Below, piece by piece: positions 21,447 through 30,071 of a stretch of 64,000 nucleotides of DNA (positions within the stretch are counted from its first letter, which is position 1; every line of letters starts with the position of its first letter). Source of the DNA: VAZQ01 sp963817015 (GTDB lineage Bacteria > Pseudomonadota > Alphaproteobacteria > Rhizobiales > Xanthobacteraceae); the NCBI GenBank assembly GCA_963817015.1, contig CAWFMV010000010.1, forward strand, positions 248,001-312,000. The letters are read 5' to 3'. The translations under genes and the position numbers were made by a program. The notes beneath the pieces were generated by a model. It was not told where the DNA came from. It was given only the letters and a program-made list of their open reading frames with translations, and searched no databases.

Positions 21447-21680
21447 GGCGTACACTCATTGCATTGGTCCACAGCGTGCGGCTCGCGCAAGATCCGCTTT
21501 GGCCTCAGGAGCGGAAGTGTCCGAAAGTGGATTTATGCCCGCGGGGCTTTAGTCAGCGATTTGACGATGGCAATCGTAAGCGACTACGTGATGTCCGTCA
21601 CATTCTTCCGAGAGGCCCCGTGCAACAATTGAGGCGAAAGAGATCGCGATCTAGCGATTTTTGCATGCATGGAGATTGTT

Positions 21681-22073
21681 ATGAATATGAATCCCAAATG
21701 GTACGAAGCGACCTTTGAGGCGTCTTTCAAGACGGTTGCAGGAGGCTATGTCTTCCAGGCACCGAGCCCTTGGGTCTTCGGCCGTGGCCGCCGCTACCTC
21801 GTGAATGACGCCCAAAAGATGGAGCTTCTCAGTTTGATGAAGCCGAAACACCTGCGGAACTTGATGATCTGGTTGGCAATTGCGCTATTGGCGTTGGCAG
21901 CCTCGACTGTTCTTTGGGCCTTTTCCGGTCATGATCAGATGATGACGAGCGACGCCCTGGCGATTTTCGCCGTGATCGCGGTCTCGTCGATCGTCGCTAT
22001 TGTCATGGTGACCAAGCATGATCTGCGGCGCTTGCAACCTGTCCTAATCGGTGCGTTACGCACTCAGGAATGA
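21681..22073 (+). CDS. Small two-span membrane protein
   Basis: About 130 residues with no family I can name. A soluble N-terminal part (NPKWYEATFEASFKTVAGGY, PSPWVFGRGRRYLVNDAQK) is followed by two hydrophobic helices, LMIWLAIALLALAASTVLW and ALAIFAVIAVSSIVAIVMV, and a short basic tail. ATG 21681 is chosen because GGAG at 21671-21674 is well spaced; ATG 21669 has no such site. It lies alone, with 234 bp upstream and a strong hairpin repeat downstream. The frame is intact. Confidence 0.78.
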   Translation: MNMNPKWYEATFEASFKTVAGGYVFQAPSPWVFGRGRRYLVNDAQKMELLSLMKPKHLRNLMIWLAIALLALAASTVLWAFSGHDQMMTSDALAIFAVIAVSSIVAIVMVTKHDLRRLQPVLIGALRTQE

Positions 22074-22185
22074 CGGGAAATTGGACCAAAGGTCGTAGTG
22101 CGAGAACCACCATGGCGAGGCGCTGCGTAAGCGCTTCGCTGCGGCTGCCGAAATATTCAATCGTAAGCCATCCCGCGACTACTGT

Positions 22186-22260
22186 TGTGAAGGGTTTCGG
22201 ATGACGGCCATTCATCGACGGAGCCACGCGCACGGGGGCCGTCATCCGAAACCCTTCACA
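22186..22260. terminator. Perfect 24-bp inverted repeat between convergent genes
   Basis: Left arm 22186-22209 and right arm 22237-22260 are exact reverse complements (24 bp, beginning TGTGAAGGGTTTCGG) around a 27-base loop. It lies between the convergent membrane-protein and SDR genes. It could act as a bidirectional transcription stop, but no T-run follows, so it may instead be a mobile palindromic element. Confidence 0.6.
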
Positions 22261-22325
22261 CAATCGGTAAGGCTCAGACCGAGCACATGACGTCCGCAAT
22301 TTCCACCGTGAGCGGACCAGACAGC

Positions 22326-23091
22326 TCACCCCGCCATCAGAAACCCGCCGTTCACGTGCAGGGTCTGGCCGGTGACATAGCCGAAGCCGTCGCCGGCGAG
22401 CGCCGTCACCACGTCCGCGATGTTGCGGCGGCGCGCCGGGATGGCCGAGCGGGATGCGGTCGATGGCGTAGTGCTGGCGGCGCTCGGCGGTGCGCTTCGG
22501 GTCGTCCTCGCTCGCCTCGATATAGCCGGGCGAGACCATGTTCACCGTCACCTGCTGTGGCGCAAGATCAGCCGCGAGCGCCCGCGTCAGACCCTGCAGG
22601 CCGGCCTTGGCGGCGATCACATGCGCATGGTCAGTCGCACCCGTGAAGGCACTGTCACCACCGATATTGATGATGCGCCCCACCCCGCCCTGCGCCAAAT
22701 GCGGCGCCGCCGCCTGGGCACAGAAGAATGCGCCATCGAGCGTGATGCCGAGCACCTCGCGCCATTCCGCGAGCGTGACGTCGGCGAGTGCGCGGCGGCG
22801 GCGAACCGAGGCGTTGTTCACCAGGATGTCGAGGCGGCCGTGCGCCGCGACCACAGCCTCGATCATCCGCCGCACCTCCTCCTGCTGCGACACGTCGCAC
22901 AGCGCGACTGTGGCCTTCACGCCGATCGCCTCGGCCTCGCGACGTACCGCCTCGGCGGCGTCGCCATTGCTGCGGCCATGCACGACCACGTTCGCGCCGG
23001 CGCGCGCCAGCGTCAGCACGATCTCGCGGCCGATCCGGCGCGAGGAGCCGGTCACCAGCGCGACACGGCCGGAAAGTTGACGCTCACTCAT
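22326..23091 (-). CDS. Short-chain dehydrogenase/reductase
   Basis: SDR protein of about 255 residues with the cofactor motif TGSSRRIGREIVLTLARAGA, the VVHGRS segment and LVNNASVRRRRALADV. The catalytic region reads AFTGATDHAHVIAAKAGLQG: the Lys of YxxxK is present but the Tyr position is Val, with a His just before it. The C-terminus returns to the family ending YVTGQTLHVNGGF after a frame change near 22440. ATG 23091 (GTG 23094 also possible) has AAGGAC about ten bases upstream. It ends opposite the hairpin repeat. It follows the esterase on the same strand by 32 bases, so the two may be co-transcribed. Confidence 0.85.
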
Positions 23092-23122
23092 CACGCGATG
23101 TCCTTATGCTGTCTCACAGTCC

Positions 23123-24307
23123 TCATCTCCTTCGCTCCACATGCCGCTCGATCCAGGTGATGAGCATGTCAGCAATCCGGTCGCTGTTGCTGTTCCACAT
23201 CATGATGTGATCGTTGCCCCAGATGCCCGCCTGCGGGATGCGATCATAGAGCGCCGTGCGTGGCAATTTCGGCAACGACTGGTAGGTCGCATCGCCGCCC
23301 GCCTTCTTGATCTTGTCATAGGTCTCAAGACACGGACCGGTCTGCGGCCGGCCGACCTGGTTGATGCCGTGGATGCTCAAGGTCGGCACCCTGGCGAGGC
23401 CTTTCACCTCGACCTCCGGCGGCAGATTGCAATCGCCCTGCGGCTCGATGCCGATCAGCGCCTTGAACAGCTGCGGCTTATCGTTGGCGATGCGCCCGCC
23501 CATGGTGCCGGCCGCCGAATGCGCGACCACGATCGCGGGCCCGATCTTCTCCAACGCGGCGATGATGCCAGCCTCGATGCCGCCCGCCACCGGACCCTCC
23601 GGCATCAGCGACGCCAGCCAGTGCTTGTAGCCCTCCTCGTCGAGCGCCGGCATGAGATTGCCGTTGCAGTAGACCGGCGTATTGTTGGGGTCGCGCGCAT
23701 CGTTGCCGATGCAACTCGGATCGTTCGGGCCGTGCTTGGGCGTCGGCGCCGGCAACGGCCCGGTGTTCCACTCGAGCCAGGCCGAGCTGTCCCACATCCG
23801 CAGCTCCGGTTGCGTGTTCGGCGCGGCCGCCCCCGAGCGTACGTCGTTAAAGCGGTCGGGCACGAAGCCGGCGCGGCCGCGGCCCGGCACGTCGATGATG
23901 TAGACAGGATATCCGCGCCGGATGAAGTGATGCGCCCAGCCTTCGCGGCCGTCAGGCGTGGTGAGGAAATGCACGCCCGTGAGTCCGCCGCCGGGGATCA
24001 TCACAACCGGCAGTGTTCGCCGGCCATAACGCAGCCGCTGCGGAATGAAGTATTCCACATAGGCCTGGCCCCCGAGGACCTGCTGCTGATTGTAGGGAAT
24101 GTCCTTGAGGTCGCCTGCGCTCTCGGTGCCGGTCTGTGTGCGATTGACAATGCGACCGCCAGCCCAGAAGATTCCATGGCTCCTGAGCACAAGCGGCAGG
24201 CGCTTCTGGTCAGCCGGCGGGTAAGGGCCGGCCTGCGCCAGCACCGGCAACAGGGCCGCTGCAACTGCCGTCACAAGCGCCGCCACGATGATGCTGCAGG
24301 AGCGCAT
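23123..24307 (-). CDS. Secreted alpha/beta hydrolase (esterase)
   Basis: Intact 394-residue protein. The N-terminus is a Sec signal peptide (SIIVAALVTAVAAALLPVLA, cleavage after AQA). The fold shows PVVMIPGGGLTGVHFLTTP (oxyanion region), GYPVYIIDVPGRGRAG and the nucleophile elbow VVAHSAAGTMGG, where the usual GxSxG is A-H-S-A-A-G. A late His in GNDHIMMWNSNSDR is a likely catalytic base. Cysteines (CIGND, YCNGN, DCNLP, GPCLE) suggest disulfides. It resembles secreted lipase/esterase proteins annotated as alpha/beta fold hydrolases. The base composition and frame are clean compared with the region to the left. Confidence 0.85.
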   Translation of the reverse strand: MRSCSIIVAALVTAVAAALLPVLAQAGPYPPADQKRLPLVLRSHGIFWAGGRIVNRTQTGTESAGDLKDIPYNQQQVLGGQAYVEYFIPQRLRYGRRTLPVVMIPGGGLTGVHFLTTPDGREGWAHHFIRRGYPVYIIDVPGRGRAGFVPDRFNDVRSGAAAPNTQPELRMWDSSAWLEWNTGPLPAPTPKHGPNDPSCIGNDARDPNNTPVYCNGNLMPALDEEGYKHWLASLMPEGPVAGGIEAGIIAALEKIGPAIVVAHSAAGTMGGRIANDKPQLFKALIGIEPQGDCNLPPEVEVKGLARVPTLSIHGINQVGRPQTGPCLETYDKIKKAGGDATYQSLPKLPRTALYDRIPQAGIWGNDHIMMWNSNSDRIADMLITWIERHVERRR

Positions 24308-24403
24308 GGTTCCCCCTCCCTTTGACTGCTAAGCTTTCGCACATATTGAGATCGAGACGGACGATAGACACTAACGACAGAGATGACGAGGGAGGAGACC
24401 ACG

Positions 24404-24826
24404 ATGGCCGAAACCACGATCGTGACACCCGACCAGATCGAGATGCGCCCTGGCACGCGTGGCAACATCAAGGGTCTCACGGTCATGCACGTCAACGAGG
24501 GCGCGCCCTATATCACCTTCCTCGAGTCGGCCCCTCACCACTACGCGCAGGTGCATTCTCACAGCGAGGACGAGGTGATGGTGGTGGTGAAGGGCCGCAT
24601 GCTGTTCAACGGCCGCTGGTGCGACGTCGGCAGTCTGATTTTTGTCCCCGCCCATGAGGAATACTGGTATTCGACCGGTGAAGAGGGCTGCCGCGTCGCG
24701 TTGATCCGGCCCAAGGGCCGCGGCACCTTCGAGAATGGCCGCGAGGACATCGCCGGCGATCCCGCCAAGCCTAATAGTGCTCAGCCCGATAGCGCCAACA
24801 GGAGCGCCAACGATGCCGCCCGATAG
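24404..24826 (+). CDS. Cupin-domain protein
   Basis: 140 residues with a classic small cupin. Motif 1 is visible as VHSHSEDEVMVVVKG (H-x-H, Glu and Gly) and motif 2 as GSLIFVPAHEEYWYS (Gly, Pro, His), so a metal site is likely. The tail after residue 115 is Pro/Asn/Ala-rich and unstructured. AGGGAGGAG at 24388 supports ATG 24404; ATG 24383 is inside the ribosome site. The end overlaps the start of the CDGSH gene by 14 bases, so translation of the two is coupled. No enzyme activity can be inferred. Confidence 0.85.
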   Translation: MAETTIVTPDQIEMRPGTRGNIKGLTVMHVNEGAPYITFLESAPHHYAQVHSHSEDEVMVVVKGRMLFNGRWCDVGSLIFVPAHEEYWYSTGEEGCRVALIRPKGRGTFENGREDIAGDPAKPNSAQPDSANRSANDAAR

Positions 24827-25070
24827 GCCGTTCCGGGCGCAGCTCGCTGCGGGCGACACCGTGGTGTGGTGCGCCTGCGGCCGCAGCGAACGGCAGCCTT
24901 ATTGCGACGGCTCGCATCGCGGCACATCGTTAAGGCCAATGCGCTACACCGTCCCGCAGAATCTCACGGTTGCGCTCTGTGGCTGCAAGCAGACCAAACA
25001 ACCGCCATTCTGCGACGGCAGCCATTTGGCTTATCGCGCCGCGCAGGGCGAACAGAAGCAGCAGGGGTGA
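24813..25070 (+). CDS. Double CDGSH iron-sulfur protein
   Basis: About 85 residues carrying two CDGSH [2Fe-2S] sites: CACGRSERQPYCDGSH and CGCKQTKQPPFCDGSH, each with three Cys and one His ligand. Two sites in one short chain mark the MiNT-like class. Such proteins are thought to transfer electrons or clusters. ATG 24813 has AGGAGC upstream and overlaps the cupin stop. The BrnA-like gene starts four bases after the stop, so cupin, CDGSH and BrnA-like genes form a tight cluster. Intact frame. Confidence 0.9.
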   Translation: MPPDRPFRAQLAAGDTVVWCACGRSERQPYCDGSHRGTSLRPMRYTVPQNLTVALCGCKQTKQPPFCDGSHLAYRAAQGEQKQQG

Positions 25071-25074
25071 CGAC

Positions 25075-25305
25075 ATGACCGACCGACCGCGCCGACCGAG
25101 CGATCCACGCGTTGCCGCCGAGGCCGCCTTCAAGGCGGCGACCACGAAGCCGGCCGAGCTGCCAAAAGCAAAGCCATCGATCCCGCTCGCCAAGGAGCAG
25201 GTGACGCTGCGGATCGACCGCGACGTGCTGGACCATTTCCAGAAGGACGGCCCAGGCTGGCAGGACCGGATCAACGCCGCGCTGCGGAAGGCCGCCGGGA
25301 AATAG
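25075..25305 (+). CDS. BrnA-like antitoxin, without BrnT
   Basis: 76 residues. The C-terminal half VTLRIDRDVLDHFQKDGPGW and QDRINAALRKAAG matches the BrnA antitoxin family, a ribbon-helix-helix DNA-binding protein that normally represses brnTA and neutralises the BrnT RNase. BrnT usually precedes BrnA, but the gene ahead is a CDGSH protein, and no BrnT-like frame is seen nearby. It may therefore act as an orphan regulator or neutralise a toxin elsewhere. The N-terminal half is Ala/Pro/Lys-rich and variable. Confidence 0.8.
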   Translation: MTDRPRRPSDPRVAAEAAFKAATTKPAELPKAKPSIPLAKEQVTLRIDRDVLDHFQKDGPGWQDRINAALRKAAGK

Positions 25306-25479
25306 CCAATAGCTATCAATAGGTATCACAAGAGGACCGACAACAGCGCGGTAACCATGGCGGACTGGCTGCGGCGCAACCTCCCATTGTCGGCCTAGAT
25401 GTTCGCAGATAGAGTTGCCTATCGCTGTCAGTGCCATGGAGCGCCCGGACAAGAGGCGCCCCTAAGGGAGAACAATCGC

Positions 25480-27253
25480 ATGCCCCACAACACCCGCACT
25501 CTGGTCCGCTTGTCCTGCGCCATCCTGGCCGGCGTCTCGCTTGCGACGCTCTCGACCTCGCAGCCGCAGGCGCAATACAAGATGACGGTCAACCGCGAGC
25601 GTCTGCTCAACGCCCAGAACGAGCCGCAGAACTGGCTCATGATGAACGGCGACTACAGCTCGCAGCGCTATTCGAAGCTCACCCAGATCAACCGCGAGAA
25701 CGTCAAGAACCTGCGCATGGTCTGGGCGCTCGCGCTCGGCGGCATGCAGGATGTCGGGCAGAACGGCCCCGAGGCCGAGGTCAATCCGCTGATCGACAAC
25801 GGCTTCATGTATACGAGCGACGGCTGGGGCACGATCTACAAGATCGACGCCCGCAATCCGAACAAGGGCGAGTTCGTCTGGACCAGCGACTCCGGCGTGC
25901 GCCACGAAGGCAACCGCTCGCAGACGCCGCGGCATCGCGCTGTGGGAAGACAAGGTGATCGCCAACCTGCCGGACGGCCGCGTGATCGCGCTCAACCGCG
26001 ACACCGGCGAGATCGTCTGGGACAAGAAGGTCGCGCAGCCGAACGAGTTCGGCAACAAGGAGCGCTTCCATGCCGCTCCGCTGGTCGCCGAGGGCAAGGT
26101 GATCGTGGCGAACGGCGCCGGCGACGCCGGCACCCGCGGCTGGGTCGCCGCGCTCGACGCCAACACCGGCAACGAGCTCTGGCGCTGGTACGCCGTGCCA
26201 AAGCCGGGCGAGCCCGGCAGCGAGACCTGGAAGGACAAGACCAACGCCTGGAAGACCGGCGGCGGCGGGCTGTGGCAGACCGGCTCCTATGATCCGGACA
26301 CCAAGCTCACGATCTGGGGCACCGGCAATCCCTATCCGCTCTACGATCCAGAAGCGCGGCCGGGCGACAACCTCTACACCAACTCGGCAGTCGCGCTCGA
26401 TATCAACACCGGCAAGCTCGCCTGGCACTTCCAGTACACGCCGAACAACTCGTGGGACTATGACGAGATCGGCATCCACATGCTGTACGACGAGGTGATC
26501 AACGGCGAGAAGCGCAAGGTCGTGGCGCATTTCGGGCGCAACGGGTTCTACTACTCGCTCGATCGCGGCAACGGCAGCTTCATCAAGAGCGGCCAGTATG
26601 TGAACGAGCTGAACTGGACCAAGGGCCTCGATCCGAAGACCGGCAAGCCGGTCGAGTACGATCCCAAGCTCGACCTCCAGCGCTACATTCCGGAGACGCG
26701 GGCACTGCGCGCGGACCGCGGCGTCATGAAGCGGGCCTGCCCGACCTGGCATGGCGGCGTCGCGCACCAGCCGACCGCCTACAACCCGGTCAAGCACATC
26801 GCCTACGGCGTCGGCACCGAAGGCTGCTTCTCGCAGGAGGGCGCACAGGTTGCCTACAAGGGCCCCGACGGCGGCATCGACAACGCCAAGAGCCAGCAGC
26901 GCAAGTATACGAGCGACCTCTACTACGGCGCGATGACGGCCTACGACACCACCACTCACAAGGTCGTCGCCAAAGCCGTGACCGACATCGAGAACCGCTC
27001 GGGCGCGCTGGTCACCGCCGGCGGCGTCGTGTTCACCGCGCTGCAGGATGGCTGGCTCGTCGCCTATGACGACGAGAAGCTCGAAGAGTTGTGGCGGTTC
27101 AATCTCGGCACGCCGCTCAAGGGCGCGCCGGTGACCTACTCGATCGGGCCCAAGCAGTATCTCGCGGTGCAGACCAGCGGCCGCCATCTGCATCCGGTCA
27201 AGTTCGATAAGCTCGAGAGCTCGAGCTACATGTTCGTCTTCGCGCTGAACTGA
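25480..27253 (+). CDS. PQQ-dependent alcohol dehydrogenase 1
   Basis: Periplasmic quinoprotein with a signal peptide (LSCAILAGVSLATLSTSQPQAQ), about 590 residues, oxidising alcohols with PQQ and passing electrons to cytochrome c. Beta-propeller repeats include GWVAALDANTGNELWRWY and DNLYTNSAVALDINTG. The metal/PQQ site has the Asn of GTGNP and the Asp-Tyr-Asp of SWDYDEIG; the second Asp is the known signature of lanthanide-binding XoxF-type enzymes. The metal-ligand Glu of MxaF is Asp here (NGAGDAGTRG), and the vicinal Cys pair is missing. One extra C at about 25930 breaks the frame; the tandem copy, which lacks it, shows the correct reading. AAGGGAGAA precedes ATG 25480. Closely similar to the next gene. 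Confidence 0.92.
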
Positions 27254-27436
27254 GCTTGCAGGTGCGCACGACGCTGATCCCAGGCGTGCCCGCGTGATCG
27301 GCGAGCTTGAATGGCAGGTCGCGTGCAGCCGTGCAAACGCCCGAAGAGGCCAGCAACGCTGTCGCAGCGCGGAGTTGCGACCGGTTTTGTTTGTTGAACC
27401 GACACGTCGAAAAGAACGCCATCAGGGAGAGGAAAC

Positions 27437-29209
27437 ATGCAATATCGCAGCCGTAGAATTGCGGCCATTGCGGCCGCTGTGCTGACCGGCGTCTCGCTTC
27501 TCGCGTTGACCAGCCCGCAACTGCAGGCGCAATACAAGCTCACCGTCAACCGCGAGCGCCTGCTCAACGCCCAGAACGAGCCGCAGAACTGGCTGATGAT
27601 GAACGGCGACTACGGGTCGCAGCGCTATTCCAGGCTCACCCAGATCACCCGCGAAAACGTGAAGGACCTGCGGATGGTGTGGACGCTGTCGCTGCGCGGC
27701 ATGCAGGATGTCGGGCAGAACGGCCCGGAAAACGAGGTCAATCCGCTCGTCGACAACGGCTTCATGTATACCAGCGACGGCTGGGGCACGATCTACAAGA
27801 TCGACGCGCGCAATCCCTTCAAGGGCGAGTTCGTCTGGATCCAGGATTCCGGCGTCCGCCACGAAGGCAATCGGCCGCAGACGCGCGGCATCGCGCTCTG
27901 GGAAGACCTGGTGATCGGCAACCTGCCTGACGGCCGCGTGGTCGCGCTCAACCGTGACACGGGCGAGATCGTCTGGGACAAGAAAGTCGCCCAGCCCAAC
28001 GAGTTCGGCTACAAGGAACGGCTTGCCGCCGCCCCGATGACGGTCGAGGGAAAAGTGATCGTCGCCAACGGCGCCGGCGATGGCGGCACCCGCGGCTGGG
28101 TGGCCGCGCTCGATGCCCGCACCGGCAACGAGCTCTGGCGCTGGTACGCGATCCCGAAGCCGGGCGAGCCCGGCAGCGAGACCTGGAAGGACAAGAACAA
28201 CGCCTGGAAGACCGGTGGCGGCGGCCTGTGGCAGACCGGCTCCTACGATCCAGCGACCAGGCTCACAATCTGGGGAACGGGAAATCCAGTGCCGCAATAC
28301 GATCCCGAGTCCCGCCCTGGCGACAATCTCTACACCAACGCGGCCGTTGCGCTCGACATCGACACCGGCAAGCTGGTCTGGCACTTCCAATACACGCCGA
28401 ACAACTCGTGGGACTACGACGAGATCGGCATCCACATGCTCTATGACGAGACGATCAATGGCGAGAAGCGCAAGGTCGTCAGCCATTTCGCCCGCAACGG
28501 CTTCTTCTACTCGATCGATCGCGGCAATGGCAGCTTCATCAAGGGCACTCAATACACGAACGAGCTGAACTGGACCAAGGGTCTCGATCCCAAGACCGGC
28601 ATGCCGGCCGAGTACGATCCGAAGCTCGATGTGCAGAAATATCTGCCGGCGGCGCGCCAACTGCGTGCCGACGCCAACGTGATGAAGCGGACCTGCCCGA
28701 CCTGGCATGGCGGCGTCGCACACCAGCCAACGGCGTACAATCCGGTCAAGCACATCGCCTACGGAGTTGGCGCAGAAGGCTGTTTCACCCAGAACGGCTC
28801 GACGGCGGCGTTCAAGGGGCCCGATGGCGGTCTCGACCGCGAGAAGTTCAGCAAGCGCACTTACACCAGCGACCTCTATTACGGCTCGATGACGGCCTAC
28901 GACACGGTCAGCCACAAGATCGTCGCCAAGGCCGTGACCGACATCGAGAACCGCTCAGGCGCGCTCGTGACTGCCGGCGGGGTCGTCTTCACCGCACTGC
29001 AGGACGGCTGGATCGTCGCCTACGACGACGAGAAGCTCGAAGAGCTGTGGCGCTTCAACGTCGGCACCCCGCTCAAGGGCGCGCCGGTGACTTATTCCAT
29101 CGGCCCGAAGCAGTACCTCGCGGTGCAGAGCAGCGGCCGCCACCTGCATCCAGTCAAGTACGACAGGCTCCAGCACTCGAGCTATCTGTTCGTGTTCGCG
29201 CTGAACTGA
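27437..29209 (+). CDS. PQQ-dependent alcohol dehydrogenase 2
   Basis: Intact 590-residue tandem paralogue of the preceding gene, with signal peptide (AAIAAAVLTGVSLLALTSPQ). The putative catalytic Asp326 and the extra Asp328 stand in SWDYDEIG, Asn283 in GTGNP, and Asp215 replaces the usual Glu ligand (NGAGDGGTRG). No adjacent cysteine pair occurs where MxaF has one (region EGNRPQTRGIALW). By family knowledge the D-x-D pair predicts use of a lanthanide rather than calcium. Differences from copy 1 are concentrated in the C-terminal third (AEGCFTQNGSTAAFKG). GGAGAGGAAA precedes ATG 27437. A strong terminator follows at 29234. The electron acceptor may be the cytochrome at 29458. Confidence 0.93.
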   Translation: MQYRSRRIAAIAAAVLTGVSLLALTSPQLQAQYKLTVNRERLLNAQNEPQNWLMMNGDYGSQRYSRLTQITRENVKDLRMVWTLSLRGMQDVGQNGPENEVNPLVDNGFMYTSDGWGTIYKIDARNPFKGEFVWIQDSGVRHEGNRPQTRGIALWEDLVIGNLPDGRVVALNRDTGEIVWDKKVAQPNEFGYKERLAAAPMTVEGKVIVANGAGDGGTRGWVAALDARTGNELWRWYAIPKPGEPGSETWKDKNNAWKTGGGGLWQTGSYDPATRLTIWGTGNPVPQYDPESRPGDNLYTNAAVALDIDTGKLVWHFQYTPNNSWDYDEIGIHMLYDETINGEKRKVVSHFARNGFFYSIDRGNGSFIKGTQYTNELNWTKGLDPKTGMPAEYDPKLDVQKYLPAARQLRADANVMKRTCPTWHGGVAHQPTAYNPVKHIAYGVGAEGCFTQNGSTAAFKGPDGGLDREKFSKRTYTSDLYYGSMTAYDTVSHKIVAKAVTDIENRSGALVTAGGVVFTALQDGWIVAYDDEKLEELWRFNVGTPLKGAPVTYSIGPKQYLAVQSSGRHLHPVKYDRLQHSSYLFVFALN

Positions 29210-29233
29210 AGCGATAGCCGCCGTAAAGCGGCA

Positions 29234-29274
29234 GCGGCCTGCGTCACGCCGGGGACGCAGGCCGCAATTCTTTT
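29234..29274 (+). terminator. Rho-independent terminator after PQQ dehydrogenases
   Basis: Perfect 12-bp GC-rich stem GCGGCCTGCGTC / GACGCAGGCCGC (29234-29245 and 29254-29265) with an 8-base loop, followed by AATTCTTTT. It lies 25 bases after the second PQQ gene and should end that transcript. Confidence 0.85.
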
Positions 29275-29314
29275 CACCACGTCGAACACGCGCTTCTTTT
29301 GGCCAACACCCTTT

Positions 29315-29434
29315 CCACGTCATGGCCGGGCATAGCGCGTCGAAGACGCGCGTGAACGCGCTTATGTCCCGGCCATCCACGACTTGCATCATGAAAGAAA
29401 GACGTGGATGCCCGGCACAAGGCCGGGCATGACG
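29315..29434. repeat. Dispersed palindromic element with nested 36-bp palindrome
   Basis: The ends are inverted copies related to CACGTCATGGCCGGG and CCGGGCATGACG. The internal hairpin GGCCGGG/CCCGGCC carries in its loop a 36-bp palindrome, 29331-29366 (starts CATAGCGCG, ends CGCGCTTATG). The related element at 30887-30984 has only CTTG in that loop. The identical 36 bases occur again at 51847-51882. Confidence 0.85.
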
Positions 29435-29457
29435 AGCTGAGAGGCTGTGCGCTCCCT

Positions 29458-30015
29458 CTATTTCTTCAACTCCTTGCACGCCTCAACATCGGAGCCCCAG
29501 AAGTCGACGCACGACGCATGATTGATCGGCCCCTTGCCGACCACCTTGGCGAACAGGAAGTCGGCAAGCAGCTCGACCTCGTTGGCTGCCAGCGTCGATG
29601 GCGGATCGGGCATCTCGAGACCGCGCGCGCGCAGGTCGGACAGCTTGAGGCCGAAGCAGCGTCCGTCACTGTAGGCCAGGCGATCGAAGGCCGGCATGCC
29701 GGTGCCGGGTCGGCCGCATTTGACGGTCTTGATCAGGACCTCGCGATCGAGCGGGATCTCCCGCAGGTTCGCCCCGTCCGGCATCTGGCTGTCCATCTTG
29801 CGGCCATCGGCCGCCCAGCCATGACAGGCCTGGCAGTTGCCCTTCTGCAAAAAGAGCTGGCGGCCGGCGGCGATGTCCTCTGCGGACTGCGCGAAGGCGA
29901 CCGAGCTGCCGGCAAGCGCTGCGACCACGGCCAGCGTGGCGAGCCGTCCCCCCACGATCCCTGCCCTCACGATACCTTGGCTGGTTTCTCGATCTCGGCA
30001 TCTGTGCTCCTCCAC
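29458..30015 (-). CDS. Secreted c-type cytochrome
   Basis: Monohaem cytochrome c, about 170-185 residues, with a hydrophobic export signal (RLATLAVVAALAGSSVAFAQ). The haem motif is CQACH (Cys61, Cys64, His65 in the longest frame), and the Met of GTGMPAFDRLAY is the probable sixth ligand. Extra Cys pairs (VKCGRPG, GRCFGLK, ASCVDFWG, EACKELKK) suggest disulfides. The start is unclear: GGAGGAG stands before ATG 30001, but that ATG is out of frame with the signal peptide, so one base may be wrong; the frame given begins with GTG 30015. It faces the PQQ dehydrogenases across the terminator and is a good candidate for their electron acceptor. Confidence 0.85.
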   Translation of the reverse strand: MEEHRCRDRETSQGIVRAGIVGGRLATLAVVAALAGSSVAFAQSAEDIAAGRQLFLQKGNCQACHGWAADGRKMDSQMPDGANLREIPLDREVLIKTVKCGRPGTGMPAFDRLAYSDGRCFGLKLSDLRARGLEMPDPPSTLAANEVELLADFLFAKVVGKGPINHASCVDFWGSDVEACKELKK

Positions 30016-30071
30016 CCTTAAGGCTTATTATTCAGGTGCTTGTTATCAGGCGGGAAGCCAAGGAGGAAGCG

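Noticed and set aside
23141..24325. Long plus-strand frame (about 394 codons) opposite the esterase
   Set aside because: It mirrors the well-supported minus-strand esterase, has no ribosome site or recognisable domains and shows the Arg/His/Asp-rich composition of an antisense shadow in high-GC DNA.
24813..25070. CDGSH gene as a BrnT toxin
   Set aside because: Its two CDGSH cluster motifs are complete and the RelE-like fold residues of BrnT are absent.
25805..28915. Two long minus-strand frames (462 and 497 codons) opposite the PQQ dehydrogenases
   Set aside because: They are antisense to strongly conserved quinoprotein genes and resemble each other only because the genes on the plus strand are paralogues.
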